Of a DNA stretch of 38,616 bases, positions 25,997-36,832 are shown piece by piece. The notes beneath the pieces were generated by a model. The model saw only the letters and a list, made by a program, of their open reading frames with translations, searched no databases and was not told the origin of the DNA. The stretch covers positions 1 through 38,616 of the forward strand of contig WQTP01000042.1 of assembly GCA_009786195.1 (NCBI GenBank), given 5' to 3'. How positions within the stretch are numbered: the stretch's first letter is position 1; the number at the start of each line of letters is the position of its first letter. Both the position numbers and the translations under genes were made by a program. Source of the DNA: Candidatus Saccharimonadota bacterium (lineage in GTDB: Bacteria; Patescibacteriota; Saccharimonadia; Saccharimonadales; Saccharimonadaceae).

Positions 25997-26130
25997 AGGT
26001 CGGTGTCTTTCGGCAACGCCGTTAGAACCTATTTCAATAATAACACAAAATCTTTAAAGTCCGCAGGGTTTTCCGGCGGATTGCCTCCGAACCGACCTGC
26101 CGGAATAGTTGCAAAAACGTTTTAGTTTAT

Positions 26131-26159
26131 TTGCGTTTCTGACGATTAAGGTGTACAAT
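26131..26159 (+). promoter_or_regulatory. Putative promoter TTGCGT-N17-TACAAT
   Basis: Hexamers with 17-nt spacing, upstream of the leader. Confidence 0.6.
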
Positions 26160-26209
26160 ACGTGTATTATGAGTAAGTTAAATAGTTTTATTCTTAACTC
26201 ACATCTGTC

Positions 26210-26268
26210 GCCGGCTTAGTCGGTAGGTTTTCGTATATCAAAAATTCTGCCGACCAAGTCGGCTTTTT
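26210..26268 (+). terminator. Attenuator-like terminator between promoter and the dapF/vanX-like gene
   Basis: 17-nt arms gccggcttagtcggtag (26210-26226) / ctgccgaccaagtcggc (26247-26263), then T5. Confidence 0.7.
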
Positions 26269-26299
26269 GCTTATATTAACTAACCATCAAAGGGATTTT

Positions 26300-27616
26300 A
26301 TGATTTACGAAATAACTGCCGCTGGCGGTAATAGCACAATAATTGAAACAGACACGATTTATGAAAATCTCGCTATTCGTGGAAACTATTTGTTAAACCT
26401 GAGCGAAACTGCAGAGCAAGCCGGTTTCATTAACGGTCGAGCGTTTCAAATGGCTGGCGGCGAATTTTGTGGTAATGGCTCGCGCGCTGCTGCCATAATA
26501 ATGTCTAATTTCAAGACCAACAAGATTCGTTATTCGGTTTCAGGTTTTCAAAACATAGTCGAGGCAACAGTCGAAAAACTCGTTGACAATATCTTTAACG
26601 TATCAGCTGAATTTAAAGATTTGAGATATGAAATAGCGACAAAAAACGATTGTAGAATTGTTAAATTGGACGGTATTACGCATATTATCGTTAAAGTGAA
26701 AAAAATACCAAAAAACACTCGCGTGATTCTCAGCGAAAAAATAACAAAATACAATCTAGAAAACGAGCCGGCAGTTGGTTTGATTTATCTAACTGATAAC
26801 AAAATCACACCATTAGTTTATGTTAAGAAAGTCGACACAATTTATGAAGAAACCGCCTGTGGCTCCGGGTCAGTCGCTGTCTTTTTAGCTGATGGATTAA
26901 CAAAAGTTATTCAACCAACAAATAAACCGATCTTCGTTGAAAAGAAAAATAATGCAATAATTTTGTCGAGCGAAATGGAAATTTTGGAAAATAAATCCGA
27001 AATTTACGATAAATTATTCGATGATATTTTAACTTACGACGACGTGGTTAAACAACCAATAGTTGAATGTGGCGAGAAAATGGAGATGATCAAAGTAGAT
27101 TTTTCCGGAGCGAGGAGCGAATTTAGACCAATCGCAAGAAGAACTGTCGTTAAAATGTTAAATGAAGCCGAAAAATCGCTGCCGAAAAGTCTACGATTAC
27201 AAGTTGTGAATACCTATCGCCCTCTATCCATACAAAAATCTCTATTCAAACAAGAAATGAAAAAATGTGAGAACAAAATACCAAACGAATTGGAACGAAA
27301 AAGATATGTTCACAAATTCGCTATCGCCGCACCAGAATGTGCCGGGCACCCCACTGGCGGTGCTGTTGATATTCAAATTGTGAAAGACGGTGTACCTCTT
27401 GATTTTGGCACGAAAATCTGGACTTTTAGCAATGATACAATGACTTTTTCTCCATTCGTTAATCAAACTGCGCAGAAAAATAGAAACTTGCTACGAAAAA
27501 CGATGTTAAGTGTTGGATTTGCTCCTTTTAATGGAGAGTGGTGGCACTTTTCCTATGGCGATCAAGAGTGGGCAGCGTATTACGGAAAACAGAACGCAAT
27601 TTATAAGCAACTTTAA
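26300..27616 (+). CDS. Fusion: DapF-like epimerase/racemase domain + VanX/VanY-like D-Ala-D-Ala peptidase domain
   Basis: DapF-like Cys motifs EFCGNGSR and ETACGSGS; C-term TYRPLSIQ, GHPTGGAVDI (HxxxxxxD), GEWWHFSYG. Confidence 0.8.
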   Translation: MIYEITAAGGNSTIIETDTIYENLAIRGNYLLNLSETAEQAGFINGRAFQMAGGEFCGNGSRAAAIIMSNFKTNKIRYSVSGFQNIVEATVEKLVDNIFNVSAEFKDLRYEIATKNDCRIVKLDGITHIIVKVKKIPKNTRVILSEKITKYNLENEPAVGLIYLTDNKITPLVYVKKVDTIYEETACGSGSVAVFLADGLTKVIQPTNKPIFVEKKNNAIILSSEMEILENKSEIYDKLFDDILTYDDVVKQPIVECGEKMEMIKVDFSGARSEFRPIARRTVVKMLNEAEKSLPKSLRLQVVNTYRPLSIQKSLFKQEMKKCENKIPNELERKRYVHKFAIAAPECAGHPTGGAVDIQIVKDGVPLDFGTKIWTFSNDTMTFSPFVNQTAQKNRNLLRKTMLSVGFAPFNGEWWHFSYGDQEWAAYYGKQNAIYKQL

Positions 27617-27652
27617 GAAAAAACGCAAATAAACTAAAAACTTACCTGGAAT

Positions 27653-27729
27653 TGGTGGGTCTGGCAGGGCTCGAACCTGCGGCCTTGCGAATGTGAATCG
27701 CACGCTCTAGCCAACTGAGCTACAAACCC
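27653..27729 (-). tRNA. tRNA-Val(CAC)
   Basis: Anticodon stem-loop TGCGA-TTCACAT-TCGCA on minus strand; encoded CCA. Confidence 0.94.
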
Positions 27730-27808
27730 AAGCACCTTTTGCCTTGTTGTATCAAACGAAGGCGTTAATTGCACGTAAACCAAACACCGTTCAAGGTAAA
27801 AGGTGCTT
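27730..27808. repeat. 17-nt inverted repeat filling the tRNA-Ala/tRNA-Val spacer
   Basis: aagcaccttttgccttg (27730-27746) / caaggtaaaaggtgctt (27792-27808), one G:T-compatible mismatch. Confidence 0.9.
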
Positions 27809-27884
27809 GGTGGAGTATGCCGGATTCGAACCGGCCACCTCTTCGCTGCCAGCGAAGCGCTCTAGCCAAATGAGCTAATACCCC
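27808..27884 (-). tRNA. tRNA-Ala(GGC)
   Basis: Minus strand CTTCG-CTGGCAG-CGAAG anticodon arm; T-arm GGTTCGAATCC; encoded CCA. Confidence 0.94.
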
Positions 27885-27919
27885 ATAAATGTTAATTAGC
27901 ACCTGCCTAATTGCTCTGT

Positions 27920-28014
27920 CATTTAGCTAGAGCGCTTGCGCTAACCTTGATCTACTCGCGACAAGTCGCTCGGACAGGCAAATGAGCTAATACCCATAAA
28001 TGTTAATTGGCACC
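27920..28014. repeat. Partial inverted (27920-27942) and direct (27979-28014) copies of tRNA-Ala sequence
   Basis: catttagctagagcgcttgcgct vs tRNA sense CATTTGGCTAGAGCGCTTCGCT; caaatgagctaatacccataaatgttaattggcacc vs 27867-27903. Confidence 0.85.
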
Positions 28015-28025
28015 ACAAAGATGCT

Positions 28026-28102
28026 TGGTGGGTTGTGAGAGGCTCGAACTCCCGACCCCCTCGGTGTAAACGAGGTGCTCTAGCCAACTGAGCTAACAAC
28101 CC
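28026..28102 (-). tRNA. tRNA-Val(TAC)
   Basis: Minus strand CCTCG-TTTACAC-CGAGG anticodon arm; acceptor GGGTTGT/ACAACCC; encoded CCA. Confidence 0.94.
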
Positions 28103-28249
28103 CGAACACAGGGTAATCACCGCACTCATTGTATCAAATCGAGATAAGTTGCGCAAATCACATAGATCATCAATTTAACCTGTGGAGAATTAGTGGCGGC
28201 GGTAATTATTGGACATAAGCACAAAACTTTTGTACAATAGTGGCGACTC

Positions 28250-29500
28250 ATGAATATTTTCAAGAAATCGACCGAGGAAACACCTCATATCGTGGCATTA
28301 GACATCGGCACGGAATATACTAAAGCTCTAATAGCGCGCATCGATGGTGATAAACTTGAGATAATTGGTGTTGGACGAGCGCATCAAGAAGTTGGTAATA
28401 TGTTTGGTGGTGCTATCGCCGACATTACAGGGGTAGTTAAAAATTGTGAAACCGCGTTAATCCAAGCGGAGGAACAGGCTGGAATTGAAGCCAAAAAAGT
28501 TGTTATTGGTATTGCTGGTGAGTTTGTCAAGGGTTTAACTTCAACTATTCGCTACAAACGACCACAACCCGACCGTGAACTGAACGCCACGGAAATGGAA
28601 TTGATTATCGAGAAAGTTCAAGAACGTGCTGCTATCAAAGCGCAAAAACAAATCGCCTTTGAAACGGGTAACGCTGATATCGAAGTTAAATTAGTGAACT
28701 CGGCGATCGTTAGTATTCATATTGACGGTTACAAAGTGTCAAATCCGATTGGTTTTCAAGGCAGAGACGTAGCTATCCAAATTTACACTGCTTTCGCACC
28801 GATGGTGCATATTGGTGCGCTGGAACGTACTGCGACAGAATTAGATCTCGAGTTGATCGCTGTGGCTGCTGAACCGTTTGCCGTAGCTCGAGCGGTTCTC
28901 GGTGATAACGCTAATTCGACTTTTACCGCGATTCTTTGTGATGTTGGCGGCGGGAGTACTGATATTGCGGTGATTAATGATGGTGGTGTCGAAGGTACGC
29001 GCATGTTCGGTGTGGCCGGTCGATCTTTTACTAAAACCATTGCGAATGATCTCAGTATTAGTTATAACGCGGCCGAAAAACTGAAATTAAATATCGGTGA
29101 TCCAAAGATCAAACCATCAGTCCAAAAAACTATCAATGAATCAGTTGAAAAAACGCTCAGTGTTTGGATAAGTGGAGTACAACTAGCGCTGGGTGAGTTT
29201 GACGCTATTGATCATTTACCCAATCGTATTTTACTTTGTGGTGGTGGTGCGTCGCTAGAAGCCTTAGTCGAAACACTGAGAAACAGCGATTGGTACAAAG
29301 AATTACCGTTCAGTCGCAAACCCACTGTCCAGCACATTAACCCAGCGGACGTGGTCGGTGTAACTGACGCAACTGGTGATATTACTGATCACACCATGGT
29401 AACGGCTTTGGGGTTACTGCGAGTTGGTTATGATACAATGAATAGTAGCGAACCGTCAGACGGCATTCGCGATAAACTGAATAGGATTTTAAGGATATGA
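28250..29500 (+). CDS. ftsA: FtsA-like actin-fold cell-division ATPase
   Basis: IVALDIGTEYTKALIARI, CDVGGGSTDIAVINDGG, RILLCGGGASLEAL. Confidence 0.85.
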   Translation: MNIFKKSTEETPHIVALDIGTEYTKALIARIDGDKLEIIGVGRAHQEVGNMFGGAIADITGVVKNCETALIQAEEQAGIEAKKVVIGIAGEFVKGLTSTIRYKRPQPDRELNATEMELIIEKVQERAAIKAQKQIAFETGNADIEVKLVNSAIVSIHIDGYKVSNPIGFQGRDVAIQIYTAFAPMVHIGALERTATELDLELIAVAAEPFAVARAVLGDNANSTFTAILCDVGGGSTDIAVINDGGVEGTRMFGVAGRSFTKTIANDLSISYNAAEKLKLNIGDPKIKPSVQKTINESVEKTLSVWISGVQLALGEFDAIDHLPNRILLCGGGASLEALVETLRNSDWYKELPFSRKPTVQHINPADVVGVTDATGDITDHTMVTALGLLRVGYDTMNSSEPSDGIRDKLNRILRI

Positions 29501-31257
29501 GCGAGAAAAGAAGATCTATCAAGTTGGACGATGCCCCCAGTAGTGATAAAGATAAATTGATTGGTCGCGATACTATTTACATCGATACTGAAGATGATAT
29601 TACATCGATTATTGAAAAAGTTAAAGAATCTGATAGTTCAATATTAGCGCTAGTTCCACCGAAACGTGTCGGTATTTTACAAAGCGTTGTTAATCTGAAA
29701 TTATTACAAAGAGCTGCCAAGTCTGGACGTAAGAAAATTGCTCTGATTACCACTGATACTGCATTGGTGGCGTTAGCGGCTGGTCTGCGTATTCCAGTAG
29801 CGCGAAACTTAACGACACAACCCGAATTACCTGAAGCACCAGATCTCGATGATACAGATATCGATATTATTAATGGTGAAGAAATTGCTGTTGGTGATCT
29901 AGCGCGCGTAGCCGAAGGACCAATTAGTCGACATGACGGTGGTGAAGATAAAGAGATTTCAGCAGCTGTAAAAGCCATTGAAACTGATGATAAAATCAAG
30001 AACGATGCTGACGCTGATGGTGCACCAGATAACAAACCTAAGAAATCACCCAAATCTCAACGTGTACCAAACTTTAACGCTTTTAGAAAGAAATTACTAA
30101 TTTTTGGTTCACTGGGACTAGCGCTAATAATTTTCTTAATCTGGGCAATTGTTTTTGCACCGCGTGGGGTTATTACTATCACAGCTGAAACCACAGCTAA
30201 AAATGTCAATGTGGCAGTTTCACTGAAACCAAACGCTGCCACTAACATCGATAGCAAGGTCATCCAGCCAGTTATTAAGCAAATCAAGAAAACCGAAACG
30301 ATCAATTTTGCGGCTACCGGCAGCAAAGACGTTGGCGAAAAAGCTAAAGGTATGGTTAATATTTATGTCAAAGCTGGACCGGGAGGATCTTTACCGATGA
30401 CACTGAGTGCTGGGACTACGTTGATCACAAACGATAGTAATAAACTACGTTTTGAATTAGCTGAATCTGTGACGATTACTCTTTCGAGTTCTTGTATAGT
30501 GGTGATTTCGGGCACAGCGTACTGTTCAGCTAGCGGTGTGTCGATCACAGCAATTGACATTGGTGATAAGTATAATATTAGCACCGATACTGAACTATCG
30601 ATCGCTGGCAAATCGAGCAGCACTTTTGCGGTGGCGAGCAGCGGTTTTACTGGTGGTAGCCGAGAGACGGTTACGGTGGTGAGCAAAAGTGATCTCGAGT
30701 CAGTTACGGAAAAACTAGAAGCTAAAGTTAAAACAACCCAAGATGAAATTGAAGATGAACTCAAAACCCAAATGGGGGAAAGTATCATCATCGTCAGCGG
30801 CAGTTTTACCCAAGAATACGGTAACGTAATCAGTAAACCAGCTGTTGATGAAAGAATCGGCAGTGATGGTAACGCTACTGCCACTATGGAAATTACCTAT
30901 ACGTTGATTGGTATCAGTAAAACGGATTTGAAAAACTTGATTGAAGCACAAATTGGCGATCTCGAAGATCAGAAAATCTATGATAATGGTATTGACAAAA
31001 TTCAATTTAAGAATTTTATGGTTAGTGACAACAATTACAATGTAGCGATCAGTACAGTAGTGCGTATTGGACTTGATCTTGATAAACGTGAGAATCGAAT
31101 TAAAGAAAACGCTGTTGGTAAACGTTCAGGCGAAATCGCCTCAGATGTCGAAACTATCCCAGGAGTCAACAACGTCGAAGTGAAGTTCTGGCCGTTCTGG
31201 GTTAGCAGAGCGCCCGCAGTTAATAAATTGACGGTGGAATTTGCGGTTAATGAATAA
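29497..31257 (+). CDS. Single-TM protein with baseplate-J-like exported region
   Basis: TM KLLIFGSLGLALIIFLIWAIVFAPRGVITITAETT then beta-rich GMVNIYVKAGPGGSLPMTLSAGTTLITNDSNKLRFEL; ATGA overlap with ftsA. Confidence 0.6.
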   Translation: MSEKRRSIKLDDAPSSDKDKLIGRDTIYIDTEDDITSIIEKVKESDSSILALVPPKRVGILQSVVNLKLLQRAAKSGRKKIALITTDTALVALAAGLRIPVARNLTTQPELPEAPDLDDTDIDIINGEEIAVGDLARVAEGPISRHDGGEDKEISAAVKAIETDDKIKNDADADGAPDNKPKKSPKSQRVPNFNAFRKKLLIFGSLGLALIIFLIWAIVFAPRGVITITAETTAKNVNVAVSLKPNAATNIDSKVIQPVIKQIKKTETINFAATGSKDVGEKAKGMVNIYVKAGPGGSLPMTLSAGTTLITNDSNKLRFELAESVTITLSSSCIVVISGTAYCSASGVSITAIDIGDKYNISTDTELSIAGKSSSTFAVASSGFTGGSRETVTVVSKSDLESVTEKLEAKVKTTQDEIEDELKTQMGESIIIVSGSFTQEYGNVISKPAVDERIGSDGNATATMEITYTLIGISKTDLKNLIEAQIGDLEDQKIYDNGIDKIQFKNFMVSDNNYNVAISTVVRIGLDLDKRENRIKENAVGKRSGEIASDVETIPGVNNVEVKFWPFWVSRAPAVNKLTVEFAVNE

Positions 31258-31684
31258 GAGTGGGGTGGTTATTGGTTTAGACATTGGGGCACGTCGCATT
31301 GGCGTCGCGCGCGGTGATTTAGAAGTACGTATCGCAACGCCGTTACCAGCGTTAACTAACGATGAAACAATTTTTGCTAATATTTGTCAATTAGTAGAAA
31401 AAAATCATGCCGAAATTATCGTGATTGGTTTACCGCGTGATGCCAAAGGTCAAGAAACTGCCCAATCCCAAATTTCACGCAACTTCGCGACTGAATTAGC
31501 GAATCATTTAGCGATTAAAATCTGTCTTGAGGACGAAAGTTTAACTTCTGTTTTAGCCGAAAAGAACTTACGTGCGCGCAAAAATTTCCAAGTGAGTATG
31601 TTACGCGACGGCGCGCTTGATTCGGAGGCAGCTACCATCATCCTTCAGGATTTTTTAGATAATCAAAGGGAGGTCGAAATATGA
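31250..31684 (+). CDS. ruvX: RuvX/YqgF-type Holliday junction resolvase-like protein
   Basis: VIGLDIGARRIGVARGD...IVIGLPRDAKGQET...LEDESLTSVLAE. Confidence 0.93.
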   Translation: MNKSGVVIGLDIGARRIGVARGDLEVRIATPLPALTNDETIFANICQLVEKNHAEIIVIGLPRDAKGQETAQSQISRNFATELANHLAIKICLEDESLTSVLAEKNLRARKNFQVSMLRDGALDSEAATIILQDFLDNQREVEI

Positions 31685-32925
31685 CATCACCCAAATTGGA
31701 TATTGTAATGCCAAAACAGAAAAAATCTTCACTTAAACGACGACCATCTTTTGATATCGCCCGCAGTTTCGTCGAAATGAATTTTGCAGTTTTGATGGAA
31801 TCCGAGCTGACGCCAAAGGAACTGAAGAAAAAACGTAAAGCCGAAGCCAAAGCTGAACGTAAGGCCGAAAAACAACGTCATCACGTGCGTAACGCTATCT
31901 TATCATTACTAGCCCTGTTATTAATTTGTGCTGGTATTGCTATAACTTGGTGGACAACTTCGCTCAGGCCAGTCGATCCTGGCGACACTGAAGAGCGTCA
32001 ATTTATTGTTGACAAGGGCGTTTCGACTGATCAAGTTGCTACAGCGTTACAAAAAGCGGGTTTTATTAGAAATGCGTTAGCGTTCAAGATCTACGCACGT
32101 CTCAACAACACTACTGTCCAGGCCGGAACTCATTACCTCAGTCCCAGTTATTCAGTACCAGAAATCGCTGAAAAACTAACTAAAGCTGTCGCTGACGAAC
32201 TGGAAATTCAAATACCGCCGGGTCTAGCGCTATCTGCTCAGCCTGGTGCAGAAATAACCACGTTGCGCGATGTTTTTAAAAAATATGGTTACACTGATGA
32301 AGAAATTGATGCTGCCTACTCGGCTACTTATGAGAGTTCGTTATTTGACGGTCGACCAGATGACTTACCAATCAAAAATCGTTTAGAAGGTTATATTTAT
32401 CCGGATACTTATCGAATTTACAACGGTGATAAATTAGAAACTCTAATCAGAAAAGCGCTTGACCAGTTCGAGTTAGTAGCTGCAAAAAATGATTTAGCCG
32501 CCAAATTCGCGGCCCACGGATTAAACTTTTATGAAGGTGTCACACTTGCCTCAATCGTCATCAAAGAAGTTAGTAATACTGAAGATCAAAAAACAGCAGC
32601 AAGCGTTTTCTATAATCGATTACATAGTGGCATTGTCCTCGGTTCGGATGTTACTTATCACTACGCTTACAGTCAAGGATACTGTGAACTTAACACACCA
32701 GCATGTGATTCAGTTTACAACACGCGTCAACGTAGAGGTCTACCACCCAGTCCGATTTCCAATGTCAATTTGGCTTCTCTAACAGCGGTGGCTTATCCAG
32801 CCGAAACCGATTATTATTATTTTGTATCTGGTGACGGTGCTGATACCGGCAAAACTTTCTTTTCACGAACTGAGTCTGAACATGAAGCTAACCGCCGTGC
32901 GCACTGTCGCGAACTTTGTCGTTAA
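31681..32925 (+). CDS. mltG: MltG/YceG-like endolytic murein transglycosylase
   Basis: LEGYIYPDTYRI, LASIVIKEVSNTEDQKTAASVFYNRL, LGSDVTYHYA, YNTRQRRGLPPSPISN. Confidence 0.93.
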   Translation: MTSPKLDIVMPKQKKSSLKRRPSFDIARSFVEMNFAVLMESELTPKELKKKRKAEAKAERKAEKQRHHVRNAILSLLALLLICAGIAITWWTTSLRPVDPGDTEERQFIVDKGVSTDQVATALQKAGFIRNALAFKIYARLNNTTVQAGTHYLSPSYSVPEIAEKLTKAVADELEIQIPPGLALSAQPGAEITTLRDVFKKYGYTDEEIDAAYSATYESSLFDGRPDDLPIKNRLEGYIYPDTYRIYNGDKLETLIRKALDQFELVAAKNDLAAKFAAHGLNFYEGVTLASIVIKEVSNTEDQKTAASVFYNRLHSGIVLGSDVTYHYAYSQGYCELNTPACDSVYNTRQRRGLPPSPISNVNLASLTAVAYPAETDYYYFVSGDGADTGKTFFSRTESEHEANRRAHCRELCR

Positions 32926-32998
32926 CAGGGGTAGACTTGACTTGAACAGGGTCTATTTGATATAATGTCAGCAACTCGATATCACTATCGAGCAATAT

Positions 32999-35393
<2,395 letters not shown>

Positions 35394-35438
35394 TGATTAG
35401 TAACGTGTTATAATATCTGTGAATTAAACGGAGGTTTT

Positions 35439-35903
35439 ATGGCGAAAAAGTCCAAACGGCCGAGCTGGCCGGAATATTTCATGGGGATTGTCGAAGCTGT
35501 GGCGCAGCGCGGGACGTGCTTGCGGGCCAAATGCGGCTGCGTGATTGTGCGCGACAACGTGCTATTATCGACGGGTTACAATGGCGCACCCAAAGGCGCT
35601 CCACAATGCGACGAAGTTGGTTGTTTAATAAAGGAAGTCAAACACGGTGACGGACATGTTAGCGAACATTGTAAACGCACAGTTCACGCCGAAGCTAACG
35701 CGATTTTACAGGCTGCCAAAAACGGTATTTCAATCAAGGACGGTACGTTATATTGCGGCATGGTGCCATGTCGCGATTGTGCGATGTTGATTGTCAATTC
35801 CGGCATCAAAGTAGTAGTGGTGAAAAACGATTACCACGAGAGCGCCGAAACTAAAGAAATGTTCGCCAAGGCCGAGGTCAATCTGAAGATTCTTGAGGCG
35901 TAA
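35439..35903 (+). CDS. dCMP deaminase family protein
   Basis: TVHAEANAILQAAKNG, CGMVPCRDCAMLIVNSGI zinc motifs. Confidence 0.92.
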   Translation: MAKKSKRPSWPEYFMGIVEAVAQRGTCLRAKCGCVIVRDNVLLSTGYNGAPKGAPQCDEVGCLIKEVKHGDGHVSEHCKRTVHAEANAILQAAKNGISIKDGTLYCGMVPCRDCAMLIVNSGIKVVVVKNDYHESAETKEMFAKAEVNLKILEA

Positions 35904-35933
35904 ATATCGAAAGTAGTGCATGGCTTATAATAG

Positions 35934-36797
35934 GTGTTAGTAGAAGGATACAGCTTGACAGCTATAAAGGGACTAGAACGAAAAACTTTGCCAGAATCTT
36001 CGTTAAAGGACTTGCGTTTTTGGACACCAGCAGCACGTGCCGCGCTAAATTTATTTAGCAGGTATTATTTTGACAGTGTTACAATACAAGGCAGTTTACC
36101 TAATCCAGCCGACAATCGTGGCATAATCATAGCCGGCAATCACCCCAGCAATGCGACAGTCTTGCCACTGGTGACTAATCTTTTGGAAAACGCGCAAAAG
36201 ATGCCGGATAAATTTGTGCGAAAGCAGCGAATGCCACACATGCTTGCAAAAGAAGAATTCTTTAATGGAATTACAGGAATGATTCTTCGCTCAACTGGTC
36301 AGATTCCGGTTAATCGATCTAATGGTGTAAAATCACTAAAACAAGCAACGGCAATTTTGAAACAAGGTGGCTTGGTTGGAATATATCCAGAAGGAACAGT
36401 AACTAAAGATCCAAATGGTTGGCCAACACCAGTTACAGAGGCTCAACAATTAGAATACAAGCTGCGTGGATTAGAGGAGGGCTCACAGGAATACACCGAA
36501 GTATGTTCTACTGTGAAAAACTATGGATTCGATGGTCGCTATCGGCTAGGTGCGGCCTGGCTTGCGGAAACGACGAATGCTATTATAGTACCAACATTAA
36601 CGTATGTTGATCGCGACGGTCCTGGTGCCAATCTCACGATTCAATTTGACAATCCAATGCCAGGGCAAGATTTGTCAACTAGACAAAAACAACGTGAATT
36701 TACTGCACAAATGATGTTAAACATTGCCGAAATGATGGCGATTATGAAAGATGAACCGTTGCCACCCGAAATACGCAGTAGTATTTTGAAATTTTAA
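35934..36797 (+). CDS. PlsC-like acyltransferase (start could be TTG 35955)
   Basis: GIIIAGNHPSNATVL and VGIYPEGTVT; GTG at 35934 lies only 2 nt after TATAAT, so a downstream start is possible. Confidence 0.8.
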   Translation: MLVEGYSLTAIKGLERKTLPESSLKDLRFWTPAARAALNLFSRYYFDSVTIQGSLPNPADNRGIIIAGNHPSNATVLPLVTNLLENAQKMPDKFVRKQRMPHMLAKEEFFNGITGMILRSTGQIPVNRSNGVKSLKQATAILKQGGLVGIYPEGTVTKDPNGWPTPVTEAQQLEYKLRGLEEGSQEYTEVCSTVKNYGFDGRYRLGAAWLAETTNAIIVPTLTYVDRDGPGANLTIQFDNPMPGQDLSTRQKQREFTAQMMLNIAEMMAIMKDEPLPPEIRSSILKF

Positions 36798-36832
36798 ACA
36801 AATATCATCAAAATCTATGCTAGAATAGGAAA

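Noticed and set aside
27941-28156. Minus-strand ORF across tRNA-Val(TAC)
   Set aside because: Translation of tRNA sequence (LLAQLARAPRLHRGGREFEPLTTH); spurious
29577-30053. Antisense ORF of 158 aa opposite the 586-aa gene (also 30363-30884)
   Set aside because: No recognisable domain; antisense to a gene coupled within an operon
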